Shown: positions 45,853 through 55,037 of the stretch, piece after piece
How positions within the stretch are numbered: position 1 is the stretch's first letter
Layout of the letters: each line of letters opens with the position of its first letter
Assembly (NCBI GenBank): GCA_028242535.1
Contig: JAOJYB010000001.1
Coordinates: 1 to 64,000, forward strand
Source: Candidatus Nitrosopelagicus sp.
GTDB taxonomy: Archaea > Thermoproteota > Nitrososphaeria > Nitrososphaerales > Nitrosopumilaceae
Reading direction: 5' to 3'
Length of the DNA: 64,000 nt
Notes under the pieces: generated by a model
What the model was told of the DNA's origin: nothing
Database searches by the model: none
What the model saw: the letters and a program-made list of their open reading frames with translations, nothing else
Translations under genes and position numbers: made by a program

Positions 45853-47620
45853 CTGTAGTCTGGATCGTTGGTATGAATTTTCTTGCTTTTACATCTACAA
45901 TTCCACTATACATTATTCGAATGTCTGGTAATGCCAAAAAAGGCAAGAATAGAGGTATAAGATGTGGTTTCTTAAATTTACAGCCAGAATCTAATAAAAC
46001 ATCATTAATTTTTGTAAAGTTAGTAGTTACTTTGTCAATTGAATCAGTGGATATTATTCCACCCATTTGGAAAGGTAATGATGCCAAAGTTTTTCCATTT
46101 TTTACAACAATTAATCCGCCTTGTGATTTAACAAGTTTGTTGGCTGCATCAGCCATGTCCTTCTCATTTGAACCAATTACAATCATATCATTCTCATGAA
46201 AACTCCATGTGGATGCAAACGCACCGACATCAGCACCAAAATTTTTCAAAAAACCAATTGTCTTAGTTTTACTACCAAACGTCCTATCCATTGCAGTCAC
46301 CTTCCAAATATCTTTATCATATGATGCCATAACATTAGAATCTTTAACACTCAAATTTGTAGTATCTTTTTTTGTTACAATTTCAGTTTTCATTGAAATT
46401 ATATTCACAGTTTCAGTATTGTTTTTTGAAGTAAGAATGAAATTTTCAGTTGTTAATTTTGGAAGCTTAACAGTTTTTTGTATCCAAGTTGGTATTTTAG
46501 GGGAATGAATTATTTCTAAAATTTTTCCATTAGAAACAACAATTTTCCCACCAAGGATTACTTTGTTAATTTTTATTTTTTTATAATCATCTAAAATTAA
46601 AATGTCAGCAATTTTTCCAGGACCAATTCCACCAAATTCAGCTCCCATTTTATAATAATCAAAGCAATTTTTTGAAGCCATGGAAATAGCATCAATTGGA
46701 TTCATTCCAAGTTTAATTGATTCTCTAACACAATGATCAATATGACCAATATTCGATATGTCAAATGGATCTAATCCATCTGAACAAAACATTAATCTAT
46801 TTTTGTATGTTCCATGAGATAATACAAGTGGAATAATATCTTTTAAGTCTCTACGAATTGAACCTTCTCGAATCATTATCCACATTCCAAGACGTAATCT
46901 CTCTAGCACTTGATCAAAATTTATCGGTTCATGACAAGATAGGATACCAGATGAAACATAAGAATTTAATTTTTTACCACTTGCCCCAGCAGTGTGACCA
47001 TTAATTATACAATTATTTTCATGCATTTGCTTTAATGATTTTATGGTTTTAGGATCTCGCTTGGTTACCTTAATCCAGGAAAAAACTTCACCTAATCCAA
47101 CAACAGAACGTAAACCAATTGCATCTTTTTCCTCTTCAATACTGAGAGTTTTTCCATGACTGAATTTTCGATCAACAGGTAAACCTCCAGGTATTGTATG
47201 AAAAAATCTCATTGGGAGATTTTCTGTTTGCCGTAAAAATTCCTTAAATCCACGATAACCGCATACACTCACAATATCAATAGAATCTGGAAAAAGTGAA
47301 GTCACCCCACACAGTAATGATTTTTTAACAAATTCTGCTGGAGTCAAAAAATGATCAATGTGAATATGTGGATCAACAAAACTGGGACAAACATGCTTAT
47401 TTTTTATATCTAAAACTTTGGTTTTTGGACCACGAGTATGAGACGCATCAACACCGACAAATGCAATTCGATCATTTTTGATTGATATCTGAATTTTTTC
47501 TTGAATTTCATTTGTATAGACATTGATTAAAGAACAATTCTCTAAAATCAGATCTGCAGGATTATCTCCAATGGCTACTGAATTAATTTCAGAAAATACT
47601 GATGAAAATTTAGAATGCAC
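45848..47620 (-). CDS. ade: adenine deaminase
   Basis: A metal-dependent amidohydrolase that converts adenine to hypoxanthine for purine salvage. The 590 residues carry the metal motif H-I-H-I-D-H near 95, the N-G-H-T-A-G His near 207, and the metal Asp in C-S-D-G-L-D near 282. The C-terminal domain includes the F-Q-M-G-G-I-I-S segment characteristic of Ade. The length matches the family. It is divergent from rpl44e. Hypoxanthine formed here can be salvaged to IMP, the substrate of guaB in this window. Confidence 0.93.
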   Translation of the reverse strand: MHSKFSSVFSEINSVAIGDNPADLILENCSLINVYTNEIQEKIQISIKNDRIAFVGVDASHTRGPKTKVLDIKNKHVCPSFVDPHIHIDHFLTPAEFVKKSLLCGVTSLFPDSIDIVSVCGYRGFKEFLRQTENLPMRFFHTIPGGLPVDRKFSHGKTLSIEEEKDAIGLRSVVGLGEVFSWIKVTKRDPKTIKSLKQMHENNCIINGHTAGASGKKLNSYVSSGILSCHEPINFDQVLERLRLGMWIMIREGSIRRDLKDIIPLVLSHGTYKNRLMFCSDGLDPFDISNIGHIDHCVRESIKLGMNPIDAISMASKNCFDYYKMGAEFGGIGPGKIADILILDDYKKIKINKVILGGKIVVSNGKILEIIHSPKIPTWIQKTVKLPKLTTENFILTSKNNTETVNIISMKTEIVTKKDTTNLSVKDSNVMASYDKDIWKVTAMDRTFGSKTKTIGFLKNFGADVGAFASTWSFHENDMIVIGSNEKDMADAANKLVKSQGGLIVVKNGKTLASLPFQMGGIISTDSIDKVTTNFTKINDVLLDSGCKFKKPHLIPLFLPFLALPDIRIMYSGIVDVKARKFIPTIQTTV

Positions 47621-47692
47621 ACCACAAGATAGCCTCAGATATTATTATACATTGAAGCGATGTTTAAATTACGGTCAGCGAGGCGAAATACT

Positions 47693-47974
47693 ATGAATTT
47701 ACCAAAAGAGACTAGATCATATTGTCCAAAATGTAAGAGTCATCAAATAATGAAAGTATCAATTTACAAAGCTGGAAAAAGAAGAGGTTCAGCAGCAGGT
47801 GAGAGAAGACATGCTCTAAGGAAAAAAGGATATGGTGGACAAAAATTCCCAAAACTTGCAAAACCTGCTAAAACTACTAAAAAAGTTACATTAATTGAAA
47901 CATGCACCACATGTAAAAAGAAAATGATGAATAAAGGAATTAGAATTAGAAAGTTTGAGTTGATTGCCGTATGA
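47693..47974 (+). CDS. rpl44e: 50S ribosomal protein L44e
   Basis: A zinc-binding protein of the large subunit near the E site. The 93 residues begin M-N-L-P-K-E-T. Zinc pairs are C-P-K-C near 11 and C-T-T-C near 71, and the G-G-Q near 54 is conserved. A longer frame opens at 47660, but the family N terminus begins at the ATG at 47693. The stop overlaps the rps27e start by 4 bases, the classical archaeal L44e-S27e pair. Confidence 0.96.
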   Translation: MNLPKETRSYCPKCKSHQIMKVSIYKAGKRRGSAAGERRHALRKKGYGGQKFPKLAKPAKTTKKVTLIETCTTCKKKMMNKGIRIRKFELIAV

Positions 47975-48168
47975 AAAAAGATCATGTTTTGGTTCCCGAG
48001 CCAAATAGCAAATTTAACAAAGTAAAATGTCACGAATGTGAAGAAGAACAAATAGTATATTCTCACAGTTCTACACAAGTAATTTGTAATTCCTGTGGAA
48101 ACATTTTATCAAAAGCTACAGGTTCAATTGCTCAAATAAATGGCAAAATTTTAGAGACTGCTGAGTAA
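47971..48168 (+). CDS. rps27e: 30S ribosomal protein S27e
   Basis: A small-subunit zinc-finger protein of 65 residues with C-x2-C (C-H-E-C) and C-x2-C (C-N-S-C) separated by 14 residues, as in the family. It is translationally coupled to rpl44e by a 4-base overlap, and its 3' end overlaps the convergent cobY gene by 18 bases. Confidence 0.96.
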   Translation: MKKDHVLVPEPNSKFNKVKCHECEEEQIVYSHSSTQVICNSCGNILSKATGSIAQINGKILETAE

Positions 48169-48735
48169 ATCAAAATCAGTTTTTGTGTTTACATTCAAAC
48201 ATACACGCTTATCGTTGATAATTAGATAATCTTCTTTTACAGATTCTAAATTTTTAATTTCACTTGCATTAACAATAGAGATGCCTGTATGTACATAAGA
48301 TTCATCATTAAATAAAATAATACATTCAGGATTTAGACCCAAAGATGATTGAAAGGATTTTGTAGTAACAATACTAGTCCATGTTTTATCAGAATTTACA
48401 GTATCTACTATTTGTTCTACTATACTTTCATCTAAAAGAGGCAAATCACCAGAAGTGACAAACACATAATCATCCAATTTTTTTAGAATATAATTTAGAT
48501 CTGCAACAAAATTTTCTCCTAGAGTTTCAAATACAGTTACATTATTTTCAGCTATAATTTTTTGGGTTTGTGGAGAATTTGGACTAGTTGCAGCGATAAT
48601 TTTTTCAAAACAATTAGAGCCTTTTAATGCATCAATAACATGCAAAACAAGTGGCTTTTTGTATTCAAGTAACAGCTTTTCTTCATTACTTTGCATTCTG
48701 GTTCCTTTCCCACCAGCCATGATAAGGCCAATCAT
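48151..48735 (-). CDS. cobY: GTP:adenosylcobinamide-phosphate guanylyltransferase
   Basis: CobY activates adenosylcobinamide phosphate with GTP for nucleotide-loop assembly; archaea use it in place of bacterial CobU. The 194-residue nucleotidyltransferase fold starts with the signature M-A-G-G-K-G-T-R-M, and T-S-G-D-L-P is the metal-binding motif. The start overlaps cobS by 4 bases. It is the last gene of the cobalamin operon, and its 3' end overlaps rps27e on the other strand. Confidence 0.9.
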   Translation of the reverse strand: MIGLIMAGGKGTRMQSNEEKLLLEYKKPLVLHVIDALKGSNCFEKIIAATSPNSPQTQKIIAENNVTVFETLGENFVADLNYILKKLDDYVFVTSGDLPLLDESIVEQIVDTVNSDKTWTSIVTTKSFQSSLGLNPECIILFNDESYVHTGISIVNASEIKNLESVKEDYLIINDKRVCLNVNTKTDFDLLSSL

Positions 48736-49457
48736 AGTGAGACAAAGATTAGTAATGATGAGAGTCTTGTTATTTCATTACTTGCACCCATTACATCACC
48801 AGTAATTCCACCAAAACTCCTAGTAGATAATCCAACCAAAAACATTGTGATAGCAATTCCAATTGCAAAAACTATGAATCCACTCATTTCGCCGATAATA
48901 ATGAATGGAATAATTGTAATGATTCCAGCTGTCAATAGACGTTTCTTGTCTTTCATAGAGTCCATGAAAGGAGAGTTTGAACCGATGGAGGCAGAATTCC
49001 CTAATCCAGCCATCAAAACCATTGAAAATTTTGCCATAATTTCACTAAGTAATATTATCTTGAATAATTCCATTCCACTGCTAAGCGATAATGCAATGAT
49101 TACGCCTATTGCATACAATACTATTGAAAATATTCCAGCAGAGCCTACAGAGAGATCCTTCATAGCTTTGCGCTTTTTTTCTTTTGAACCTTTAGTCATT
49201 AGTCCGTCTGCAAAATCAGCAAGACCATCAGTATGGTGTATTCCAGTGATTACTGCTAGAGATGCAACCACAATCAAGGAAACAACTAAGGGTTCTAAAT
49301 AGAGAGATAGCCCATAACCTAGAGAACCGATAATAAGTCCAATTACAATTCCTACAATTGGAAAGAGGTACATGTGTTTAGCAATAAAATCAAGATTGGA
49401 ATTAGATGTTGGAATAATTGTCAGAAATGAAAAAACAGCCCCAATTTGTTTAAGCAA
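48732..49457 (-). CDS. cobS: adenosylcobinamide-GDP ribazoletransferase (cobalamin synthase)
   Basis: The membrane enzyme that joins adenosylcobinamide-GDP with alpha-ribazole. The 241 residues have about six spans. The acidic signature is H-H-T-D-G-L-A-D-F-A-D near residue 84, with nearby G-S-K near 105. It overlaps cbiB by 8 bases and cobY by 4, so the last cobalamin steps are co-produced. Confidence 0.95.
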   Translation of the reverse strand: MLKQIGAVFSFLTIIPTSNSNLDFIAKHMYLFPIVGIVIGLIIGSLGYGLSLYLEPLVVSLIVVASLAVITGIHHTDGLADFADGLMTKGSKEKKRKAMKDLSVGSAGIFSIVLYAIGVIIALSLSSGMELFKIILLSEIMAKFSMVLMAGLGNSASIGSNSPFMDSMKDKKRLLTAGIITIIPFIIIGEMSGFIVFAIGIAITMFLVGLSTRSFGGITGDVMGASNEITRLSSLLIFVSL

Positions 49458-50421
49458 TCAAAATCGACTCCATTAATGAAATAAATAAGATTATAGGAAT
49501 AGATACAATTCCAAAGAAAAGCAATGATGTAACTTTCATCAATGCAATTGCATCTGTTACTTTTTTTGAAGTAATCTCTTGATTACCAGATCCTAATGAA
49601 TAATGTTCAATTTTTTCAAATGTTGTACCTAATGCACCAGCTAAAGCAGCCATGGGATAACCTGCATTTGGACTATCTGTTTTTTTACCATCACGTTTGA
49701 AGATTGCATAACAATTTTTCCAATCATGGCCTAATAGCATTGCACCTAATACCATTGTTAATCCAGTTAATCGTGAAGGAATATAATTTAAGATATTATC
49801 ACAATTTGCCCCAAACCAACCCAGATTTTTGAACATGTGAGTTTTGTAACCAACCATAGAATCAACAGTGTTCACAATTCTATATGCAAATGCTCCAGGT
49901 AAACCAAATAAAGCAAAATAAAACATTGGGCCTGTAATCCCATCCACAATATTTTCACTTAGACTCTCCAAAGTTCCGGAGAGTATATGATTTTTATCTA
50001 GATTTTTTGTATTTCTTTTCACGATCATTGATAGGTTTTTTCTTGCTTGTGTTAGATCATTTTTTTGAATAGAATCCAAAACAGCTAAAGCATGAAGTTC
50101 CATTCCTCTTATTGCAATAGTCATTTTGAATAGGATTATTCCAAAGATTATAGAGATAACAACTGACCAAAATTCAGCATTTATAAAATCAATACTAAAG
50201 TCTAGACCAAACAAAACAATGTAAGAAATAGAAACAGGGATTAAAACGATGAAAATGCCACCAAATTTTTCTAGAGTTTGGCTTTCATTTTTCATACAAG
50301 TTGTTATAGATCCAATAAAATTTCCAATCCATGCAGTAGGATGATAACGATTTTTTGGATCTCCAAATATTAGATCTAAAATTATCGCAAAGCCAATTAT
50401 AATAATTGATTCAAGAATCAT
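49450..50421 (-). CDS. cbiB: adenosylcobinamide-phosphate synthase
   Basis: A polytopic membrane enzyme that condenses adenosylcobyric acid with aminopropanol phosphate. The 323 residues open with the family motif D-P-K-N-R-Y-H-P-T-A-W-I-G. The segment E-S-L-S-E-N-I-V-D-G and Y-R-I-V-N-T-V-D-S-M near the middle are diagnostic. It overlaps the cobQ-like gene by 4 bases and cobS by 8. Confidence 0.95.
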   Translation of the reverse strand: MILESIIIIGFAIILDLIFGDPKNRYHPTAWIGNFIGSITTCMKNESQTLEKFGGIFIVLIPVSISYIVLFGLDFSIDFINAEFWSVVISIIFGIILFKMTIAIRGMELHALAVLDSIQKNDLTQARKNLSMIVKRNTKNLDKNHILSGTLESLSENIVDGITGPMFYFALFGLPGAFAYRIVNTVDSMVGYKTHMFKNLGWFGANCDNILNYIPSRLTGLTMVLGAMLLGHDWKNCYAIFKRDGKKTDSPNAGYPMAALAGALGTTFEKIEHYSLGSGNQEITSKKVTDAIALMKVTSLLFFGIVSIPIILFISLMESILIA

Positions 50422-51260
50422 TTCAAAAGTTTCTCCATTTTACGAATATTAAGACTTGACTTAACAACTTTTGCGATTTTGTTTATCTCAATGTCTAATT
50501 TTTTTAAATTTGAGGTATTCCAATTAAGATTTTTTGGTGAAGTGCCAATAGAATCCTCATCAGGTATTTCAAACTTAGTCATAGGAATTGTACCAAATAT
50601 TGGCAGACCTGTTTTTCGTTGTAATTTTCTATAACCTGGTTCAAGAATTTCAATATCGCCCCGAAATTTATTTATGACAAATCCTTTAACAAGTTCAAGA
50701 TATTTTTTTTCAATTAATTCCATTGTACCTACAATACTCGCAAATGCACCACCTCTTTCAATATCAGTGATTAGTAAAACAGGTGATTTTGTTTTTTTAG
50801 CAATTTTCATATTTGTAATATCAAATTTCTGTAGATTAATTTCAGCAGGAGATCCAGCACCTTCAAGAAATATAATTTCATGTGATTGTGCAATTTTATT
50901 GAAAGATTCTACAGCTGCTTTAAAACCACTTTTTAGAACAAAGTTTTCATAGTAATTACTTGCATACATTTTTTTGAAGAATTTTCCATTTACAAATACA
51001 GAACTACGATAATTTCCTAATGGTTTTAGTAGAATTGGGTTCTGAAGTGGAGTTATACTGGTTCTTGCAGCTACCGCCTGTATAGCCTGCGCTCTAGAGA
51101 TTTCAAAGTTTTTTCCAACATATGAAAAATTTGACATATTTTGTGCTTTGAATGGAGAAACTGTGTAACCCAGATCAGAAAAAATTCTACAAAGGGCTGT
51201 AACAAGTATTGTTTTTCCAGCACCAGAAGATGTTCCTTGTATCATTAGTGATTTGACCAT
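50418..51260 (-). CDS. cobQ: cobyric acid synthase-like protein lacking the glutaminase domain
   Basis: Cobyric acid synthase amidates four side chains of adenosylcobyrinic acid a,c-diamide. The N-terminal ATP-binding half is intact: P-loop G-T-S-S-G-A-G-K-T (9-17), F-K-A-Q-N-M-S-N (38-45), E-G-A-G-S-P near 154 and D-I-E-R-G-G near 186. The usual enzyme has about 490 residues with a C-terminal class I glutaminase; here the protein stops at 280, after P-D-E-D-S-I-G and a lysine-rich helix. The downstream cbiB gene starts within the last codon, so there is no room for a lost domain. Ammonia must come from another subunit or directly from solution. Confidence 0.85.
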   Translation of the reverse strand: MVKSLMIQGTSSGAGKTILVTALCRIFSDLGYTVSPFKAQNMSNFSYVGKNFEISRAQAIQAVAARTSITPLQNPILLKPLGNYRSSVFVNGKFFKKMYASNYYENFVLKSGFKAAVESFNKIAQSHEIIFLEGAGSPAEINLQKFDITNMKIAKKTKSPVLLITDIERGGAFASIVGTMELIEKKYLELVKGFVINKFRGDIEILEPGYRKLQRKTGLPIFGTIPMTKFEIPDEDSIGTSPKNLNWNTSNLKKLDIEINKIAKVVKSSLNIRKMEKLLK

Positions 51261-52339
51261 TTTATATCTCCAAGTGTTTTGACTAGTATTTGATTTTCTT
51301 TTCTATTTTTTATAGCTATTCGAATATAATTTTCATTAAGACCACAAAAAGTGCTGCAATCTCTAACAAGAATATTTTTTTTAAGCAGTTTCTTTTGTAG
51401 AATTTTTGAATTTATTTTTGTCTTGATGAGAATAAAGTTAGTAGAGGAATTAAAACAAGACAACCATTCTAATTTTGATAGAGAATTCATTAAAAATAAA
51501 TTTTCTTTTTTTATATTTTTTCGAGATTTCTCTAGAAAATCTGAGTAACATAATGCTGCACTTGCCGCAGTTTGTGCAACATAATTTACATTCCAAGGGA
51601 TTTTAATTCTTTGAAGAATGCCAATTATTTTTTTGCTTCCAAGACCATAACCAATACGTAATCCAGCTAATCCAAATGATTTTGTAAAGGAACGTAGAAT
51701 GAATAAGTTCTCATGAGATTTTATAGTTTTTACAAGTGATGGAAAAGAATTCGGCACGAGTTCAATAAATGTTTCATCAACAAATACCAATGTGGATTTT
51801 TTTTCAGCAGTTTTTATAATTTTCTCCATATTCTTTTTTGGTAGAATTTCACCTGTGGGATTATTTGGATTGCAAAAGAAGACAATTCCTTTTGTTGGTA
51901 TTTTTGCTAGAAATTTTTCAAGATCTTCATTAAAATTCAAAGATTTGAAGTTGATGATTTTCCCACCAAAAAATTTCGCTGCTTTTTCATATTCTGAAAA
52001 AGTTGGACATGGAATCAAAACTTTGGATTTTTTATTTACAAACGTACTACAAAAATTATAGATTATTTCAGTAGCACCATTACCAACCAAAATTTGTGAT
52101 TTATTGATTCCTGTAAACCATTTTAAATTTGAGCGTAATTTTGTTGATTCAGAATCTGGATAAACATTGATTTGATTTAATTGTTTTTTCAGATATTTTT
52201 TTACACCTGGATGGCATCCTAGCGGATTAACATTTGAGCTAAAATCAATTATTTTTTTATTTGGATTCTTAATTGAAAATATACCTCCGTGAGAAGCTGG
52301 AATATGTGAAATTGCGTTGATATTTGGGTTTATTTCCAT
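51245..52339 (-). CDS. cobD: threonine-phosphate decarboxylase-like PLP enzyme
   Basis: A HisC-like PLP enzyme of 364 residues, here most likely making aminopropanol phosphate from threonine phosphate for CbiB. The N-terminal S-H-G-G motif is typical of CobD, not HisC. The PLP lysine is in S-F-T-K-S-F-G-L-A-G, with N-P-N-N-P-T-G and D-E-T-F upstream. It is the first gene of the cobalamin operon and overlaps the cobQ-like gene by 16 bases. An aminotransferase role cannot be excluded on sequence alone, but the true hisC lies in the histidine operon. Confidence 0.85.
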   Translation of the reverse strand: MEINPNINAISHIPASHGGIFSIKNPNKKIIDFSSNVNPLGCHPGVKKYLKKQLNQINVYPDSESTKLRSNLKWFTGINKSQILVGNGATEIIYNFCSTFVNKKSKVLIPCPTFSEYEKAAKFFGGKIINFKSLNFNEDLEKFLAKIPTKGIVFFCNPNNPTGEILPKKNMEKIIKTAEKKSTLVFVDETFIELVPNSFPSLVKTIKSHENLFILRSFTKSFGLAGLRIGYGLGSKKIIGILQRIKIPWNVNYVAQTAASAALCYSDFLEKSRKNIKKENLFLMNSLSKLEWLSCFNSSTNFILIKTKINSKILQKKLLKKNILVRDCSTFCGLNENYIRIAIKNRKENQILVKTLGDIKWSNH

Positions 52340-52423
52340 AGTTTGAAATAAACTAATTCACTATAGTATTCTTTTGGTTATTTTTCTAAAGGAATATTAA
52401 CTGAAAATTGCCAAATTGGATCT

Positions 52424-53497
52424 ATGAAAAAAAGAGTTGCCATAGTCGGTGTTACAGGTTCTGTGGGTCAAGAATTTGTACAATCATTAGATAATCATCC
52501 ATGGTTTGAAGTAACTCAAATTGCAGCATCTGAACGTTCAGCAGGAAAAATGTATCTTGATGCAATTAGAGATTCTAGTGGAATTATTGCATGGGATGTG
52601 AGTGGACCAATTCCAGAATATATCAAAAATATGAAAGTTTTAAAAATAGATGAAGTTAATGTTCAAGAATTAGATTTAATCTTCTCAGCAGTAGAATCAG
52701 AAGCTGCTAGAGATATAGAAACTAAATTTGCAAAGGATTTGCCAGTAATTTCAACATCATCTGCCTATAGATATGAAGAAGATGTGCCAATTCTAATTCC
52801 TGGAATAAATGATGAACAAGCTGAATTATTAGAGATTCAGAAAAAGAATAGAAATTGGAAAGGATGGGTTGCGCCACTTCCAAACTGTACTACTACAGGT
52901 TTAGCAATTACACTAAAGCCATTACTAGAAAAATATGGTGCAAAAAAAGTATTGATGACTTCAATGCAAGCAATTTCAGGTGGAGGAAAAACTGGAGTGT
53001 CAGCAATGGGAATTACAGATAATATTTTGCCATACATACCAAAAGAAGAGAACAAAGTTAGAATAGAAACTAGAAAAATTCTTGGGAAACTAAAAGATGG
53101 AAAGATTGAAGATGCAGACATCAAAGTGAGTTGCACTTGTACAAGAGTTCCAGTAATTGATGGACATACAGAATCAGTATTTGTCGAGACAGAAAAAGAG
53201 ATCGACCCTAGTGCAGCAAAAGATATGTACAATGAATGTAACAAAGAAATTTCAGTTTCAGGATTGCCTTCTGCACCAGAAAAATATTATGCATTTCACG
53301 AAGATCCAACAAGACCACAGCCTAGAATGGAAAGAGAAGTTGGGGGTGGTATGACTACTTCAATTGGTAGAGTTGAAAAAGAAGAATTATTTGAAAATGG
53401 ACTAAAGTATATGTTATTTTCACATAATAAAAAAATGGGCTCTGCAAAAGGAGCAGTTCTTTTGGCAGAGATGCTTTACAAGAAAGAGAAGATTTAA
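52424..53497 (+). CDS. asd: aspartate-semialdehyde dehydrogenase
   Basis: Reduces aspartyl phosphate to the semialdehyde for threonine, methionine and lysine synthesis. The 357 residues match the archaeal/fungal subclass. G-V-T-G-S-V-G-Q binds NADP, the nucleophile is in P-N-C-T-T-T, and the catalytic His is in I-D-G-H-T-E. It is divergent from the cobalamin operon (84 bases) and 71 bases ahead of an Lrp-type regulator. Threonine made downstream of Asd could feed CobD with threonine phosphate. Confidence 0.95.
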   Translation: MKKRVAIVGVTGSVGQEFVQSLDNHPWFEVTQIAASERSAGKMYLDAIRDSSGIIAWDVSGPIPEYIKNMKVLKIDEVNVQELDLIFSAVESEAARDIETKFAKDLPVISTSSAYRYEEDVPILIPGINDEQAELLEIQKKNRNWKGWVAPLPNCTTTGLAITLKPLLEKYGAKKVLMTSMQAISGGGKTGVSAMGITDNILPYIPKEENKVRIETRKILGKLKDGKIEDADIKVSCTCTRVPVIDGHTESVFVETEKEIDPSAAKDMYNECNKEISVSGLPSAPEKYYAFHEDPTRPQPRMEREVGGGMTTSIGRVEKEELFENGLKYMLFSHNKKMGSAKGAVLLAEMLYKKEKI

Positions 53498-53568
53498 TCT
53501 AGAATTTTAGAAATTTTCCAATAATATCTTTATTAAAGGTAGTAATTTCTAAGATGCCGGTGAATTAA

Positions 53569-54024
53569 ATGGCAAAGATAGATAATCTTGATTTAAAAAT
53601 TCTTTCAGAATTGAGTAATGATGCATCAGTATCAGTTCCAAAATTATCAAAGAAAATTAATGTCAATTCATCTGTTGTTTATAGTAGAATTAAACGTCTT
53701 TTAAAACAAAAATTAATTCAGAGATATACAATAGATGTTAATGATAAAGAATTAGGATATGTAGTAAAATCGGTTACAGGAATTAATATGGATTCCAAAA
53801 AGCGGGACACAATAATTGATGAGTTGTTCAAAATTGATGGTGTTAGAGAGATTTCAGAAGTTACAGGACGATTTGACATTATGGTTACAATGCATGCAAG
53901 ATCATTAAATGAGATGCACAAGGTGGTTTCGGAGAATATTGGTAAAATTGAAGGGATCTTAGGTTCTGAGAGCTTCATAGAGATGAAAAGAAGGACAAAA
54001 CCAATGCCTTACATGCCAAAGTAA
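53569..54024 (+). CDS. Lrp/AsnC family transcriptional regulator
   Basis: A 151-residue regulator: an N-terminal winged helix-turn-helix (residues 5-60, with L-D-L-K-I-L and S-S-V-V-Y-S-R-I in the recognition helix) and a C-terminal RAM/ligand domain (65-140, with V-T-G-R-F-D near 101). Such proteins form octamers and respond to amino acids. The ligand is unknown. It lies between asd and ctaB; asd may be a target by proximity. Confidence 0.92.
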   Translation: MAKIDNLDLKILSELSNDASVSVPKLSKKINVNSSVVYSRIKRLLKQKLIQRYTIDVNDKELGYVVKSVTGINMDSKKRDTIIDELFKIDGVREISEVTGRFDIMVTMHARSLNEMHKVVSENIGKIEGILGSESFIEMKRRTKPMPYMPK

Positions 54025-54061
54025 ACGCGTGATATTTATTTTTCCGAGGAAAAGAGATTAC

Positions 54062-54991
54062 ATGCAAGAAACAACTACAAAAATCAAAATAAAAACATAC
54101 TATGAATTAACAAAACCAAAAATTTGGTATCTCTTAGTTTTTACAGCATTTGGAACTGCAATAACTGCATCAAATATCTATAATATTGAGATATCAATTG
54201 CAACTTGGGCCTTAATGCTATTTGGAGTTGCTGCAGGTTCTGCAGCAGCAAACACATTGACAAATTATCATGATAGAGATATTGATGAAATTATGGAGAG
54301 AACAAAAGAGAGACCAATTCCAAGTAAGAGGATTTTCCCTGCTGAAAAAGCAAGAGACTTTGGATTAGTATTAGCAGCAATTTCGATTGCATGTGCATTT
54401 GGAATTGCATTTACTACATCATTTTGGAATGGAATGTGGTGTGGTATTTTTATGGTATTTGGTTTGGCAGATAATATTGTCATTTACAGTCACGCATTAA
54501 AAAGAAAAAGTCAACTTAACATCATACTAGGAGGATTTTCTGGAGGTGCACCTGCAATGATTGGATATGCTGCGGTAACACTAACGGGATTGTGGGATTT
54601 TGGATTGATCATGGCAGGGCTAGTATTCATTTGGATCCCAATGCACATTTGGGCATTAACATTACACTTTAGAGATGATTATCGAAAAGTTAAGGTTCCG
54701 ATGTTAACTGCAGTATTATCTGAAAAGACATCAGCTAGAGTAATTGCTGCAACTACAGTAATGATGGTGTTGTTTAGTGTTGTACCGTTCTTTTTGACAA
54801 CTGATACAGGTGAACCAGTAATGAGTGAAGTTTACCTATACACTGCAATAGCATCAGGTATCTTGATGGTTGTACTTAGTGCATGGGTTGTATCAAAACC
54901 AACTGAGAAGGCATCATGGGTTTTGTTCAAATTTTCTAGTCCATATCTAGCAGTACTATTTATAGCATTAATGGTAGATTCCGCACTTTAA
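54062..54991 (+). CDS. ctaB: heme O synthase (protoheme IX farnesyltransferase)
   Basis: A UbiA-superfamily membrane prenyltransferase that adds a farnesyl (or longer) group to heme B for terminal oxidases. About nine spans are visible. The acidic prenyl-binding motif is N-Y-H-D-R-D-I-D with K-E-R-P-I-P-S shortly after, and the second region has L-H-F-R-D-D-Y. The frame opens at a GTG at 54029, but the ATG at 54062, preceded by GAGG and lying 37 bases after the lrp stop, is the likelier start and gives the usual N terminus. It supports a heme-copper oxidase downstream of complex III. Confidence 0.93.
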   Translation: MQETTTKIKIKTYYELTKPKIWYLLVFTAFGTAITASNIYNIEISIATWALMLFGVAAGSAAANTLTNYHDRDIDEIMERTKERPIPSKRIFPAEKARDFGLVLAAISIACAFGIAFTTSFWNGMWCGIFMVFGLADNIVIYSHALKRKSQLNIILGGFSGGAPAMIGYAAVTLTGLWDFGLIMAGLVFIWIPMHIWALTLHFRDDYRKVKVPMLTAVLSEKTSARVIAATTVMMVLFSVVPFFLTTDTGEPVMSEVYLYTAIASGILMVVLSAWVVSKPTEKASWVLFKFSSPYLAVLFIALMVDSAL

Positions 54992-55037
54992 TAAAAAAAA
55001 CGTATAACTTTTTAATACCAAATTCGGTCGTTCTACC

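Noticed and set aside
47660-47692. Longer start for L44e at 47660
   Set aside because: The added residues do not belong to the family; the conserved N terminus begins at the ATG at 47693.
50418-50440. Frameshift as the reason for the short cobyric acid synthase
   Set aside because: The downstream frames encode CbiB from the overlapping start, and no glutaminase motif remains in any frame.
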